Below the pieces are notes generated by a model, which saw only the letters and a list, made by a program, of their open reading frames with translations, had not been told where the DNA came from and searched no databases. From Streptomycetaceae bacterium MP113-05 (GTDB lineage Bacteria > Actinomycetota > Actinomycetes > Streptomycetales > Streptomycetaceae): a stretch of DNA of 33,455 nucleotides. The stretch is from the NCBI GenBank assembly GCA_000497405.1, contig KI547038.1:397188-430642 (forward strand), written 5' to 3'. A program made the position numbers and the translations under genes. Positions 16,526 through 24,402 of the stretch are shown here, piece after piece (position 1 is the stretch's first letter; the number at the start of each line of letters is the position of its first letter).

Positions 16526-17696
16526 GTGTCGCGTGATTCCGTTAGCGTTATTTGATTCTCTGTGGCAGGGTCTCTTGGTGTGGAGCTCTCCGTGGAACAG
16601 ACCGCCGAGTTGCGGGAGTTGGTGAACAGCCGGGACGCCCCCGCCGACATGGCGACGCGGGGCCGGATCGTGCTGTGGTCGGGCGAAGGCCGTCGGCGTA
16701 AGGACATTGCCGAGCTGCTTGGTGTATCGCTTCCGACGGTGGACCGCTGGAAGCGGCGTTATGCCGAGCTCGGACTGGCGGGCCTGGAAGGCGACCGGCC
16801 CGGCGGCGCACGGGAACAGGTGCCGGCGCGGGTGCGGGCCCGGGTGATCGCGCTGACGCGCATGACGCCGCCGGACGGCACGGGGCTTTCGCACTGGTCC
16901 ACACGCGAGTTGGCGAAGTACCTGAAGCGGGTCGAGAACATCACGGTGTCCTGGCACTACATCGCGCGGATCTGGCGGGAGGAGGGTCTGAAGCCGCACC
17001 GGTCCGGCACCTTCAAGATTTCGAAGGATCCGGCCTTCGCGGAGAAGGTGACTGATGTGATCGGCCTGTATCTGGACCCGCCGGGTGGCGCGGTGGTCCT
17101 CTCGATCGACGAGAAGACGCAGATCCAGGCGCTGGACCGGACGCAGCCGGTGCTGCCGGTCGCCTTCGGGGCGAGCGAGAAGCGCACCGCCGACTACGTG
17201 CGGCACGGCACCACGAACCTGTTCGCCGCCCTGAACGTGACCACCGGTGAAGTGCTCGGTGAGTGCAAGCCGTCCCGGAACGGCAAGGACTTCCTGGCCT
17301 TCCTCAAGAAGGCGGTGAAACCGCACGCGGGGAAGGACATCCATGTTGTCCTCGACAACCTCTCGACGCACACCACCCCCGAAGTCAAGGAGTGGCTGGC
17401 GAAGAACCCACACGTCCACTTCCACTTCACCCCCGTCGGCTCCTCGTGGCTGAACCAGATCGAGATCTGGTTCGGACTCCTGACCCGTCAGTCCATCCGG
17501 CGCGGAACGTTCGCCAGCGTCAACGTCTTGATCAAACAGATCCGTGACTACATCAACACCTGGAACACGACTGCGAAACCGTTCACCTGGACCGCGACCG
17601 CCGGCGACGTCCTCGCAAAGGTTCGCCTCGTCGCGACTAACGCGAAGAAACTCGTCAATAACAACGCGAACTGACATAAACAGGATCACGAGACAC
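16526..17696 (+). mobile_element. IS630-family insertion sequence, copy 3
   Basis: 1171 bp, flanked by TA (16524-16525 and 17697-17698) inside a CTAG. The CTAG belongs to the left 10-bp target duplication of the neighbouring IS4-like element, so this copy arrived after that element. Confidence 0.92.
16562..17674 (+). CDS. IS630-family transposase, copy 3
   Basis: 370 residues, identical in protein sequence to the other two copies; one silent change (GCA to GCC, near 16639) was noticed relative to copy 1. HTH and DDE motifs are complete, so it is presumably active. Confidence 0.92.
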   Translation: MAGSLGVELSVEQTAELRELVNSRDAPADMATRGRIVLWSGEGRRRKDIAELLGVSLPTVDRWKRRYAELGLAGLEGDRPGGAREQVPARVRARVIALTRMTPPDGTGLSHWSTRELAKYLKRVENITVSWHYIARIWREEGLKPHRSGTFKISKDPAFAEKVTDVIGLYLDPPGGAVVLSIDEKTQIQALDRTQPVLPVAFGASEKRTADYVRHGTTNLFAALNVTTGEVLGECKPSRNGKDFLAFLKKAVKPHAGKDIHVVLDNLSTHTTPEVKEWLAKNPHVHFHFTPVGSSWLNQIEIWFGLLTRQSIRRGTFASVNVLIKQIRDYINTWNTTAKPFTWTATAGDVLAKVRLVATNAKKLVNNNAN

Positions 17697-17702
17697 TAGC
17701 CT

Positions 17703-19232
17703 CAAGGCCGTGAAGTTTGCGGTTGGGGCGCGTCGTCAAGGGCCTGCAGCTGTGACGATGTTGATGCTGGTGGTGGCCTTGTAGCTGGCCCGGTCGATGC
17801 GGGGGCCGCGGGCTTGGTACTTGGAGATGGCGCGTTTGACGATGCGGGGGCTGACGCGTAGCCGCCGCTGGGGCAGCAGGTCGGCCAGGACGTGCCGGCC
17901 GATGGTGCCAACGAGATCGATGACGGTGTCGGCGATGACGCCCGCGGCCTGGATGACCTGGTCGCGGGCGGTCTGCCACGCGATGCTGAAGCTGGCGCGG
18001 TCGTGACCAGTGCCGCATAGGGTGCTGGTGGCGTCCGTCATGGCGGTCCGTAGCAGTTGGTAGACGATCAGCAGGGCGTAGATCTCCTGGTCGATGCCTT
18101 CGGGAGTGCGGGCCCGCAGGACCCGGCCGCCCAGGATGGTCGACTTCAGTTCCAGGTAGGCCGTTTCGATCTCCCAGCGCTGGTGATACAGCGTGGTCAG
18201 TTCGGCCGCCGGGTGACGGTGGTGGTCGAGCAGAGTGGTGGCCAGCCGGTAGAGGCCGGTGTGTTTCCCGGCGGTGGTGGTGACGGTGATCTCGCAGTCG
18301 ATGACGCGGACCCGCAGGCCGCCCAGCGCCGAGAGATAGGAGCCGTCCCGGTAGCGGGCCAGGACGGGCAGGCGGCGGCCGTTCTTGAGCCGGACCAGGA
18401 CCTCGGCTCCGGTGGCCGCGATGCCGGACACGAGGTTTTGAGCGCCGAAGTTGCGGTCGGCCAGCAGGATCATCCCGGGCCGCAGGCTGGGCAGCAGACG
18501 CGGGGCGTAGGTGGTCTCGCCTGAGGTGGCGGGGCCGAACACCGCGTCGATGACGGTGCGGGTGCCGCAGGCGACCAGGGCGAGCAGACGGACCTGCGGG
18601 TATCCGGTCCCGCCGTGGTTGCCGGCCTGCTTGGTGAACCGGGTCATGACGGCGGGGGTGTCGGGGACCGTCAGGATGGTGCCGTCCAGCGCGGCCACCA
18701 GCAGACCGTGCCAGCGGACCCCCTGCCCGTGCCCGGTCGCGGCCGGGCCCCGCAGCAGGTCGAACAGCCACCGCAGCGGCTTGCCGCCGACACGGCGGCG
18801 GGCCTGAGCCAGCGCACTCGCCGACGGCGATACCACCGGCAGACCGGCCAGCGCCCCGGTGAGCTTGCGCCACACACCGAGGTAGCCCGTCTCCGGGAAC
18901 AAGCACCCGGCCAGGACCAGGTACACCACGACCCGGGATGGCAGATCCCGCAGCCGCGACTGCACGGCCCTGGTCGCACTCAACGCCGCATCAACCATCT
19001 CGAACGGCACCAGCTGAGTGAGTTCACCGAGATGACCGGGCGCAAACCGGCCTCCGGCCACCGTGACGGTACGCGTGATGGCACACTGTTCGGACAGCGG
19101 AGCCTCCGGATTTCGTGAACGGCTTATCTTCGTCGACTGCCAGTTCTACCGGGGCTCCGCTCCTCATGTCCGACGAAACCGCACATCAAGGCCCCTGGAC
19201 AACCCCACCCGAGCCATAACTTCACGGCCTTG
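17703..19232 (-). mobile_element. IS4-family insertion sequence in brxA
   Basis: 1530 bp with inverted repeats CAAGGCCGTGAAGTT at both ends. The target duplication is CAGCTAGCCT (10 bp). The right copy is at 19233-19242; the left copy is split by the IS630 insertion (16520-16525 plus 17699-17702). Duplications of 10-12 bp are normal for IS4 elements. Confidence 0.9.
17736..19061 (-). CDS. IS4-family transposase
   Basis: A 441-residue protein with the IS4 N-terminal domain (LTQLVPFEMVDAAL through SRVVVYLVLAGCLF) and a DDE core: VAALDGTILTVPDT, MILLADRNFGA, and the Y-(2)-R-(3)-E-(6)-K signature in YHQRWEIETAYLELK. All three acidic residues are present and the frame is intact. It sits fully inside the element that splits brxA and has no role in BREX. 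The start used is the GTG/ATG-type codon at 19061, not supported by a strong ribosome site. Confidence 0.9.
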   Translation of the reverse strand: MAGGRFAPGHLGELTQLVPFEMVDAALSATRAVQSRLRDLPSRVVVYLVLAGCLFPETGYLGVWRKLTGALAGLPVVSPSASALAQARRRVGGKPLRWLFDLLRGPAATGHGQGVRWHGLLVAALDGTILTVPDTPAVMTRFTKQAGNHGGTGYPQVRLLALVACGTRTVIDAVFGPATSGETTYAPRLLPSLRPGMILLADRNFGAQNLVSGIAATGAEVLVRLKNGRRLPVLARYRDGSYLSALGGLRVRVIDCEITVTTTAGKHTGLYRLATTLLDHHRHPAAELTTLYHQRWEIETAYLELKSTILGGRVLRARTPEGIDQEIYALLIVYQLLRTAMTDATSTLCGTGHDRASFSIAWQTARDQVIQAAGVIADTVIDLVGTIGRHVLADLLPQRRLRVSPRIVKRAISKYQARGPRIDRASYKATTSINIVTAAGP

Positions 19233-19446
19233 CAGCTAGCCTCTGAGTGACTTCACGGGCGAAGCGCTGCCCCGACGCGACCGTACGGGCTTGCAACAGG
19301 TTGTCCTGCTCGATCACCACGCGTGTCTTCGCCCAGTCATGCTCGTGCAGGTACAGCGGCGCGATGATGAGTGCCTCGCGCATGAGGAGGGCACCGCTGG
19401 TGAACGAGAGCGCATAGCGCGACGCGGGGGCGGCTTCTTCCGTCAC
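19233..19446 (-). pseudogene. brxA: BREX protein BrxA (DUF1819), 5' part
   Basis: The first ~71 residues of BrxA: YALSFTSGALLMREALIIA, then DNLLQARTVASGQRFAREV, matching the family N-terminus. The GTG start at 19446 has an AGGAGGT about 7 bases upstream, the best ribosome site in the operon. It is cut by the IS4-family element, and the frame closes at 19222 inside it. The rest is at 16104-16523. It lies 87 bases after the HTH gene, probably in one transcript. Confidence 0.85.
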
Positions 19447-19533
19447 GGGGCACCTCCTCTCGGGGATCAGGCAAGTCGTCCAGGATACGGCGATCCACCC
19501 ACACCGGTCGTGTCAGTGGGCAAACCGTTCAGA

Positions 19534-19734
19534 TCAGCCCTGCCCTGTGTGGTCGCTCGATGACGCGGCACCGCCGCTGCGCACCCACTCATCGATTTCA
19601 CTGGTCTGGAACTTCCAGAGGCGACCGAGTTTGTGGGCTGGCATGCGCTTCTCGGCGATCCACCCGTAGACCGTCTCTTTCGTGATGCCGAGATGGGCGG
19701 CGATGTCGTCGGCAGACAGCCACGGTTCAGCCAC
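19534..19734 (-). CDS. Small HTH DNA-binding protein (excisionase/MerR-like) heading the BREX operon
   Basis: A 66-residue protein almost entirely made of a winged-helix of the HTH_17 type: WLSADDIAAHLGITKETVYG, then IAEKRMPAHKLGRLWKFQTSEIDEWV. The GTG start has GGAGG about 8 bases upstream. Such proteins act as excisionases or as small regulators. Because it is the first gene of the BREX operon and not next to the integrase, a regulatory role is more likely here. No target site can be named. It looks intact, and is the first gene transcribed toward brxA. Confidence 0.7.
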   Translation of the reverse strand: MAEPWLSADDIAAHLGITKETVYGWIAEKRMPAHKLGRLWKFQTSEIDEWVRSGGAASSSDHTGQG

Positions 19735-20051
19735 GTTGAAACCTCCGGTCGGCAGTCAGCGATGAGTACATCGGGCATGCCTACCACCCTACCGACGCCT
19801 AAGACGGCTCTCACTCGTTCTATTAGGGTGTGGCCGGACCATGCCATGCCGATCGATGCCTGTCCCGGTCTGGCACCGGGCAAGGTGGATATGGATGCTT
19901 CACTCCTGGTTGGCGACGATGCCGACTCAGCGCCGCCTGACGGAAGCGGGGCGGAGCCGCCGAACGAGCAGGTCGCTGGAACCGCCCCGCCGCCGCCCCA
20001 GTCCATGGCCAGTCGGGCTCAACGCATCGCTCCGACAGTAGAGTCAAGCTC
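19735..20051. promoter_or_regulatory. Divergent intergenic region, BREX operon versus HAD operon
   Basis: 317 bases between two divergent starts. It should contain the promoters of both units. An AT-richer patch (CTATTAGGGTGT near 19820) is the only promoter-like feature I see; I could not assign clear -35/-10 boxes or an operator. No convincing gene lies within it. Confidence 0.35.
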
Positions 20052-20702
20052 GTGCGGCGACTTGCCTTTTTCGACCTGGATGACACCCTCGTGGATCGCT
20101 CACGGGGGTTTCGGTCGTGCATCCGTAAATTTTGCTCCGATCTCGGCTTCGCTGAGGACGTCGAGGGGTGGCTGTTGGTGGCGATGTACGAGCGTGCATA
20201 CCGCAGCGACTTCGAGAGGCTGCGGGAGCGGTTCGCTGTCTCGTTGCCGGTGGAGGAGCTGTGGCAGCGGTACGCCTGGGGCATGGCTGAGGCGGTGACC
20301 TGCGCGCCGGAGGTGCTGACGGGGCTGGAGCAGCTGCGCGAGGCTGGTTGGCTGGTCGGCGTGGTGACGAATGGAGCTGGCGACATTCAGCGGGCGAAGT
20401 TGGCCCGCACTGGGCTCGACCGGAGGGTCGACGCCGTGTGCATTTCGGAGGAGGTCGGCTGCCGGAAGCCGGGAGTGGCCATCTTCCGTGAGGCGTTCCG
20501 ACTGGTAGGCGTTAAGGGCCGGCTTGGTGGTTGGATGATCGGCGACAGCGCACAGAACGATGTCAGCGGCGGCCGGGCGGCTGGCCTGCAGACCATCTGG
20601 GTAACGGAGGGCACCGAGGTCGGCGCCGAGGCCGACCATGTGGTCGCCAGCGCTGCGGATGCCATCACGCTGCTGCTCGGCGTGGAAGAGGCGAGCGTAT
20701 GA
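20052..20702 (+). CDS. HAD-superfamily hydrolase (phosphatase-like)
   Basis: A 216-residue protein with all four HAD motifs: FFDLDDTLVD (nucleophile D8, acid D10), VVTNGAG (motif II Thr), CRKPGVAIF (motif III Lys) and GDSAQNDVSG (motif IV Asp). A helical cap lies between residues ~20 and 80, as in subfamily I phosphatases. It should remove a phosphate from a small metabolite; the substrate is unknown. The GTG start is weakly supported by a ribosome site, but the HAD motif begins directly after it. Its stop overlaps the next start in an ATGA, so it is made together with the following oxidoreductase. Confidence 0.82.
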   Translation: MRRLAFFDLDDTLVDRSRGFRSCIRKFCSDLGFAEDVEGWLLVAMYERAYRSDFERLRERFAVSLPVEELWQRYAWGMAEAVTCAPEVLTGLEQLREAGWLVGVVTNGAGDIQRAKLARTGLDRRVDAVCISEEVGCRKPGVAIFREAFRLVGVKGRLGGWMIGDSAQNDVSGGRAAGLQTIWVTEGTEVGAEADHVVASAADAITLLLGVEEASV

Positions 20703-21541
20703 CAGGCAACCGGTCTGTGGTGGGGCTCTTGCACCCTGGCAGCATGGGTGCGGCGGTCGCCGCTCAACTCTGTGACCATGGGACGACGGTGCTGTGGTGC
20801 TCCGATGGCCGCAGCACGGCTACTCGCCGCCGCGCAACCGAGGGCGGACTGACCGAGGTGCCCAGCCTGGCGAGCCTGGTGGTTCGTAGCCAGGTCCTCC
20901 TCTCGATCTGTCCTCCGGCGGCTGCTGAGTCGGTGGCTGGTGAGGTCGCGGCCCATCAGTTCGCGGGGGTGTATGTCGAGGCGAACGCCGTCACTCCGGA
21001 GCGGGTCGCCCGGATTGCAGGGGCGCTGCCCCGTGCCACTGTGGTGGATAGTTCGTTGATCGGGTCGCCGCCGCGCGGCGGCAAGCAGCCTCGGTTGTTT
21101 TTCTCCGGTCCGGGCGAAGCGGTCGAGCAGGTGAAGGAGCTTTTCGCCGGTACCGACGTGCGTACTCGGCGGCTCGGTGTCGAGTTGGGGCAGGCCAGTG
21201 CCCTCAAGTTGGCGTACACGAGCTACCAGAAGGCATCCCGAGTGCTCGCGGCGCTGTCTTACGCGCTGGCATCCGACCATGACGTCAAGGGCGAGTTGCT
21301 GGAGATCGCGGAGGAGCGCCCTGGAAGCTACCTGGCGGAGACCGGATATTTCGCCAAGGCGGCTGCCCGAGCGTGGCGTTGGGGACCAGAGCTGGTGGAG
21401 GCTGCTGAGCTGTTGGAGTCCTGCGGCCTACCTGGTGAACCTATGCGCGGGGCGGCTGAGGCACTGAGTCGCTGGGACGGTGAGCGGGATGCAGAATTGC
21501 GCCTGGAGGAGGCTCTGGCCCGGCTGCATCGCCCCCGTTAG
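20699..21541 (+). CDS. NAD(P)-binding oxidoreductase, 6-phosphogluconate dehydrogenase-like (DUF1932)
   Basis: A 280-residue protein. The N-terminal Rossmann fold starts VVGLLHPGSMGAAVAAQL (GxxxxGxMG, NADP-type of the beta-hydroxyacid dehydrogenase group). The C-terminal half is all-helical and carries LGQASALKLAYTSYQKASRVL, resembling the DUF1932 domain where this family keeps its substrate lysine. It probably oxidises a hydroxy acid or reduces a related keto compound; the substrate is unknown. The ATG at 20699 overlaps the HAD stop by 4 bases. It ends at a TAG that overlaps, on the other strand, the stop of the convergent kinase gene. Confidence 0.78.
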   Translation: MTGNRSVVGLLHPGSMGAAVAAQLCDHGTTVLWCSDGRSTATRRRATEGGLTEVPSLASLVVRSQVLLSICPPAAAESVAGEVAAHQFAGVYVEANAVTPERVARIAGALPRATVVDSSLIGSPPRGGKQPRLFFSGPGEAVEQVKELFAGTDVRTRRLGVELGQASALKLAYTSYQKASRVLAALSYALASDHDVKGELLEIAEERPGSYLAETGYFAKAAARAWRWGPELVEAAELLESCGLPGEPMRGAAEALSRWDGERDAELRLEEALARLHRPR

Positions 21542-22089
21542 CCGATCTGGGCCAGCGCCTTGAGGGTGGCCTGGGCTGATTCCGTCGCAGGCTGCTGGTC
21601 GGTCCGCAGGTGGAGGTCCCAGCTGGTCCCGGCGTTGGCTTCAAGGTCGGCAGCGGTGGCGTCCCAGGCGGCGAGGCGGGCACTGGTGTCTGTGTCTCCG
21701 CGCATGGTGGAGCGCTGTTCAGTCACCTCTCGGGGGCAGGAGAGTTGGACGGTGAGCCAGGTTGCCGGGTAGCCGGTCGTGAGTGCGCCGATGCCGGCGA
21801 TCTGGCCCAGGTGGACGACCGGAGTCTGCCCTGCGGCGAAGACGGCGTCGAGCCCGGGGCGGTCGATCAGGTAGATGTTGTTGTAGCGGTCGTTGCGATA
21901 GATGACATCGCCTCTGGCTTCGAGCTGTTCGAGCTGGTCGACGTTCCCCATGCGGTAGCCCTGGCGGCGCCCTTCGCCGATCTTGAGCCTTGTGAACTGG
22001 ACGAGTCGGGGGTCCTGGTCAGTGAGGGCGGCGGTGATGGTGTCCTTACCGCTGGCCGGTGGGCCGTAGAGGATGATCCCGGTCTTCAT
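21538..22089 (-). CDS. P-loop kinase, guanylate-kinase-like
   Basis: A 183-residue protein opening with a nucleotide-kinase strand and Walker A (IILYGPPASGKDTI, residues 9-17). It continues with LVQFTRLKIGEGRRQGYRMG, reminiscent of the guanylate kinase substrate loop, and an arginine-rich region near REVTEQRSTMRGDTDTSAR that could serve as a lid. Several family residues differ, so the phosphate acceptor may not be GMP. It is the second gene of a two-gene unit: its ATG overlaps the stop of the HTH/P-loop gene by 4 bases. It converges on the oxidoreductase gene. A nucleotide- or metabolite-kinase function is inferred. Confidence 0.7.
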   Translation of the reverse strand: MKTGIILYGPPASGKDTITAALTDQDPRLVQFTRLKIGEGRRQGYRMGNVDQLEQLEARGDVIYRNDRYNNIYLIDRPGLDAVFAAGQTPVVHLGQIAGIGALTTGYPATWLTVQLSCPREVTEQRSTMRGDTDTSARLAAWDATAADLEANAGTSWDLHLRTDQQPATESAQATLKALAQIG

Positions 22090-23126
22090 GTGTGCGCCAC
22101 CCCGAGGGCGTATCGGACTTGGTCGGTCACTGCGATGGCAGAACCGAAGCGGTTGTCGACTACGAGGTGAGGGACGGCCGGTCGGAGGCTGAGGTCGAGC
22201 CCGTCGAGGTACTCAGTCCAGTTGCTGAGCTTCCAGGCGTCGCGGGCGGCAGACCGGAAGGCGATGTACTCGCGCATGGAGTCGGCGTCGCACTCCAGCC
22301 AGACGGGCGTCACGTCCACCTGGTAGGCCGCGCAGCGATTTGCGAGTCTCCGCATCCACGCGGGGTTGCTCATCTCGGTGATGAAGGGGGCAGTGGCCAC
22401 CGTGGAGATGCCGCACTCGACATTGGCGAGGATGGACTCCATGAGGCACTGGTACTCCAGCGGCCGTACCTGGGCCTTGTAGGTCTCGGAGTGACGGTCG
22501 TTGGGGTCGCACCCGAGTGCGGTGAGAAGCCGTTCCACCAGGGGCCGGGTGAGCGGGTCCTTGTCGAGGAGCGGCCAACCGGTCAGGTGGGAGATGAACC
22601 GGGCGAACTCCGATTTCCCGCTGCCCGCGAAGCCGCCGATCAGCAGGAGTGATGGCCTGTGCTGGTCGCCCCCGGTATGCCGTCGTCTCCAGGCGTCGAG
22701 AATTCTCTGCTGGACGTTCTCCCCGCAGTCCTCGGCTGATGTTGGCACCAGGTGCTTGAGCGCCTGCACGACCGCCTGCACATGGCCGCTGTCCACGCGT
22801 TCCTGAAACTCGGTCAGCCGGTGGTCGACCTCCTCGCCGGGGAGAGCTTTGCGGAAGCCGAGTTCGGGTTCGGTGGCCTGGTACAGCAGGCAGTACGCAC
22901 GCCGGTAGTGCGGACCTGGGAAGACCTCTCCCTGCTCGTGCTGCCACAGCGTCTGGAAATTCGCAGCAGGCGCGGAGAGCCCTGCACGGCGCGCGGTCTC
23001 GCGCAGCCGCTCACCAGTGGCCTCCAGGGTGAGGCCGTGGGCTTCTCGCATCTCCCGCAGTTTCTCGGGACGCCATCCCGAGCGGTCCCTGCCCAAGTCC
23101 TCCACCAGCCCGCTGTTCGTCAGCAT
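22086..23126 (-). CDS. HTH (XRE-like) protein fused to a P-loop kinase/ATPase domain
   Basis: A 346-residue two-domain protein. Residues ~20-85 resemble an XRE-type helix-turn-helix (EKLREMREAHGLTLEATGERL ... WQHEQGEVFPGPHYRRAYC). After a helical linker, residues ~158-346 form a P-loop domain with Walker A GGFAGSGKS (164-172), LLDKDPLTRPLVERLL and a later VWLECDADSMREY, similar to zeta-toxin/AAA_33 kinases. It could be a ligand-sensing regulator in which the kinase domain binds a nucleotide or phosphorylates a metabolite. It is divergently placed from the TrpD-like operon, suggesting that it controls that operon. ATG at 23126 is chosen; the ribosome site is weak. Confidence 0.72.
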   Translation of the reverse strand: MLTNSGLVEDLGRDRSGWRPEKLREMREAHGLTLEATGERLRETARRAGLSAPAANFQTLWQHEQGEVFPGPHYRRAYCLLYQATEPELGFRKALPGEEVDHRLTEFQERVDSGHVQAVVQALKHLVPTSAEDCGENVQQRILDAWRRRHTGGDQHRPSLLLIGGFAGSGKSEFARFISHLTGWPLLDKDPLTRPLVERLLTALGCDPNDRHSETYKAQVRPLEYQCLMESILANVECGISTVATAPFITEMSNPAWMRRLANRCAAYQVDVTPVWLECDADSMREYIAFRSAARDAWKLSNWTEYLDGLDLSLRPAVPHLVVDNRFGSAIAVTDQVRYALGVAHT

Positions 23127-23301
23127 ATTCCGGAGCGTAGAGCCGAGGCCGCGAATCCCATGTGTAAGCGGATGTTGAAGACCTGTTGAGCGGGACGGCG
23201 AGCAGCCTCGGAAACTCTCAGTGATACAGAGATCACGCTATGCCCGCTGTGATGGCCATGGCAACAGCGCCCACCGGTACGAATTACCTGGAGGCCGCAC
23301 G
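23127..23301. promoter_or_regulatory. Divergent promoter region with a dyad, TrpD-like operon
   Basis: 175 bases between the HTH/P-loop regulator and the TrpD-like gene. GTGAT-(6 bases)-ATCAC at 23221-23236 is a perfect dyad and a reasonable operator candidate for the divergent HTH protein. A GGAGG at 23289-23294 is the ribosome site for the TrpD-like ATG at 23302. Promoter boxes could not be assigned. Confidence 0.45.
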
Positions 23302-24402
23302 ATGTTCCATCACGCACCAAACTCCGGCGTCGCATCTGCATCGCTGCCCCGGCAGCGATGCGTCTCCTCTGCGGGCATCACCCGCGATCCTCGCTCCGTC
23401 GACATCCAGCCGCTCGTGGAGGCACTTCACGACGACGGAGAGGCAACAGACGACGCCTGGCGCGCTTGGGCCCGCCGGCTGCTCAGCACAGGGAGCTTCA
23501 CCCCGACCCTGGCGGCGCAGATCTGGGCGGAGGTCGTCGCTTTCGACGAGACGCTCGCGGAGTACCTCGCCAGCCCGGTGCCAGCTCCGGACGGCACCGT
23601 GATCGTCTCGGGCAGCGGGAAGGAGACCTTCAAGACCTTCAACGTCTCCACGTCCGCCGCTCTGCTCGCCGCAGCCAGCGGGGCGAAGGTCGTCAAGGGC
23701 ACCTCGGCCTCCGTCTCGGCCGTCTCGGGCTCATCCGACGTCCTGACGGCGCTCGACGTGCCTTCGGTGACCGATCCCGCCCGTATCCCGGAGTTCCTCT
23801 CCAGCTACGGCATCGCCTTCATCAACTACAGCTCGTTCTGCCCGAGTTACGCGGCCCGGTACGACGGCAGGTTCGACTTCCTCAGCCCGATGAGCTTCTT
23901 CATGCCGACGTCGACCATGGCCGTCACGGCCGATGCCTTCGTGCACGGGCTGGCCCACGACGACGTGCGCACCGCGGCGACGGGCATTCACGCCGCGCGG
24001 CCGGACATCGCCCGCGGCCGGGTCGTCACGACCCGGTTCGGACCGTGCCAGCGGATCGACGAACTTGCTCCGTTCGGTACGAGCACAAGCGCGCTGCTGG
24101 ACCGCGGCGACGTGCAGCTCGTGCGCCATCGTCGGGGCCTGGCCTCCGCTGGGTGGCGGCGGGCAGTGCGACACCGCCCCGACCACCAGGCGAACGCGGA
24201 AGCACTGATCGACTCCCTGCGTCCGGACGGTGATCCGGCCGCCACTGACCTGGTCGAGCACAACGCCGCGGCCATCCTCGCCGCCTCACAGCCCGAAGTC
24301 CGCGAGGACGAGGCCGTCCAGTTGGTCCGGGAGGCCCGCCTGGATGGCCGAGTTCAGCGCCTCCTTTCTCGCCTTCGCACCGCCGACACGAAGGGACTGT
24401 GA
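23302..24402 (+). CDS. TrpD-like (anthranilate phosphoribosyltransferase-related) protein with altered active site
   Basis: A 366-residue protein of the glycosyltransferase family 3 / TrpD fold: a helical N-terminal part, then GSGKETFKTFNVSTSAALLA (104-123) and a lysine-led loop leading to SAVSGSSDVLTALDV. In true TrpD the first loop is GTGGD and the second KHGNR; here they are GSGKE and KGTSA. The KTFN.ST strand and SGS.DVL helix are kept. It therefore probably binds a phosphoribosyl or related substrate but not anthranilate in the usual way. ATG at 23302 is preferred over the longer frame because GGAGG lies 7 bases upstream and homology begins after it. It heads a four-gene operon; its stop overlaps the next start. 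Confidence 0.8.
   Translation: MFHHAPNSGVASASLPRQRCVSSAGITRDPRSVDIQPLVEALHDDGEATDDAWRAWARRLLSTGSFTPTLAAQIWAEVVAFDETLAEYLASPVPAPDGTVIVSGSGKETFKTFNVSTSAALLAAASGAKVVKGTSASVSAVSGSSDVLTALDVPSVTDPARIPEFLSSYGIAFINYSSFCPSYAARYDGRFDFLSPMSFFMPTSTMAVTADAFVHGLAHDDVRTAATGIHAARPDIARGRVVTTRFGPCQRIDELAPFGTSTSALLDRGDVQLVRHRRGLASAGWRRAVRHRPDHQANAEALIDSLRPDGDPAATDLVEHNAAAILAASQPEVREDEAVQLVREARLDGRVQRLLSRLRTADTKGL

Noticed and set aside
19467-20006. 179-residue minus-strand frame upstream of the HTH gene
   Set aside because: Overlaps the HTH gene in another frame, Ser/Pro/Arg-rich, no homology.
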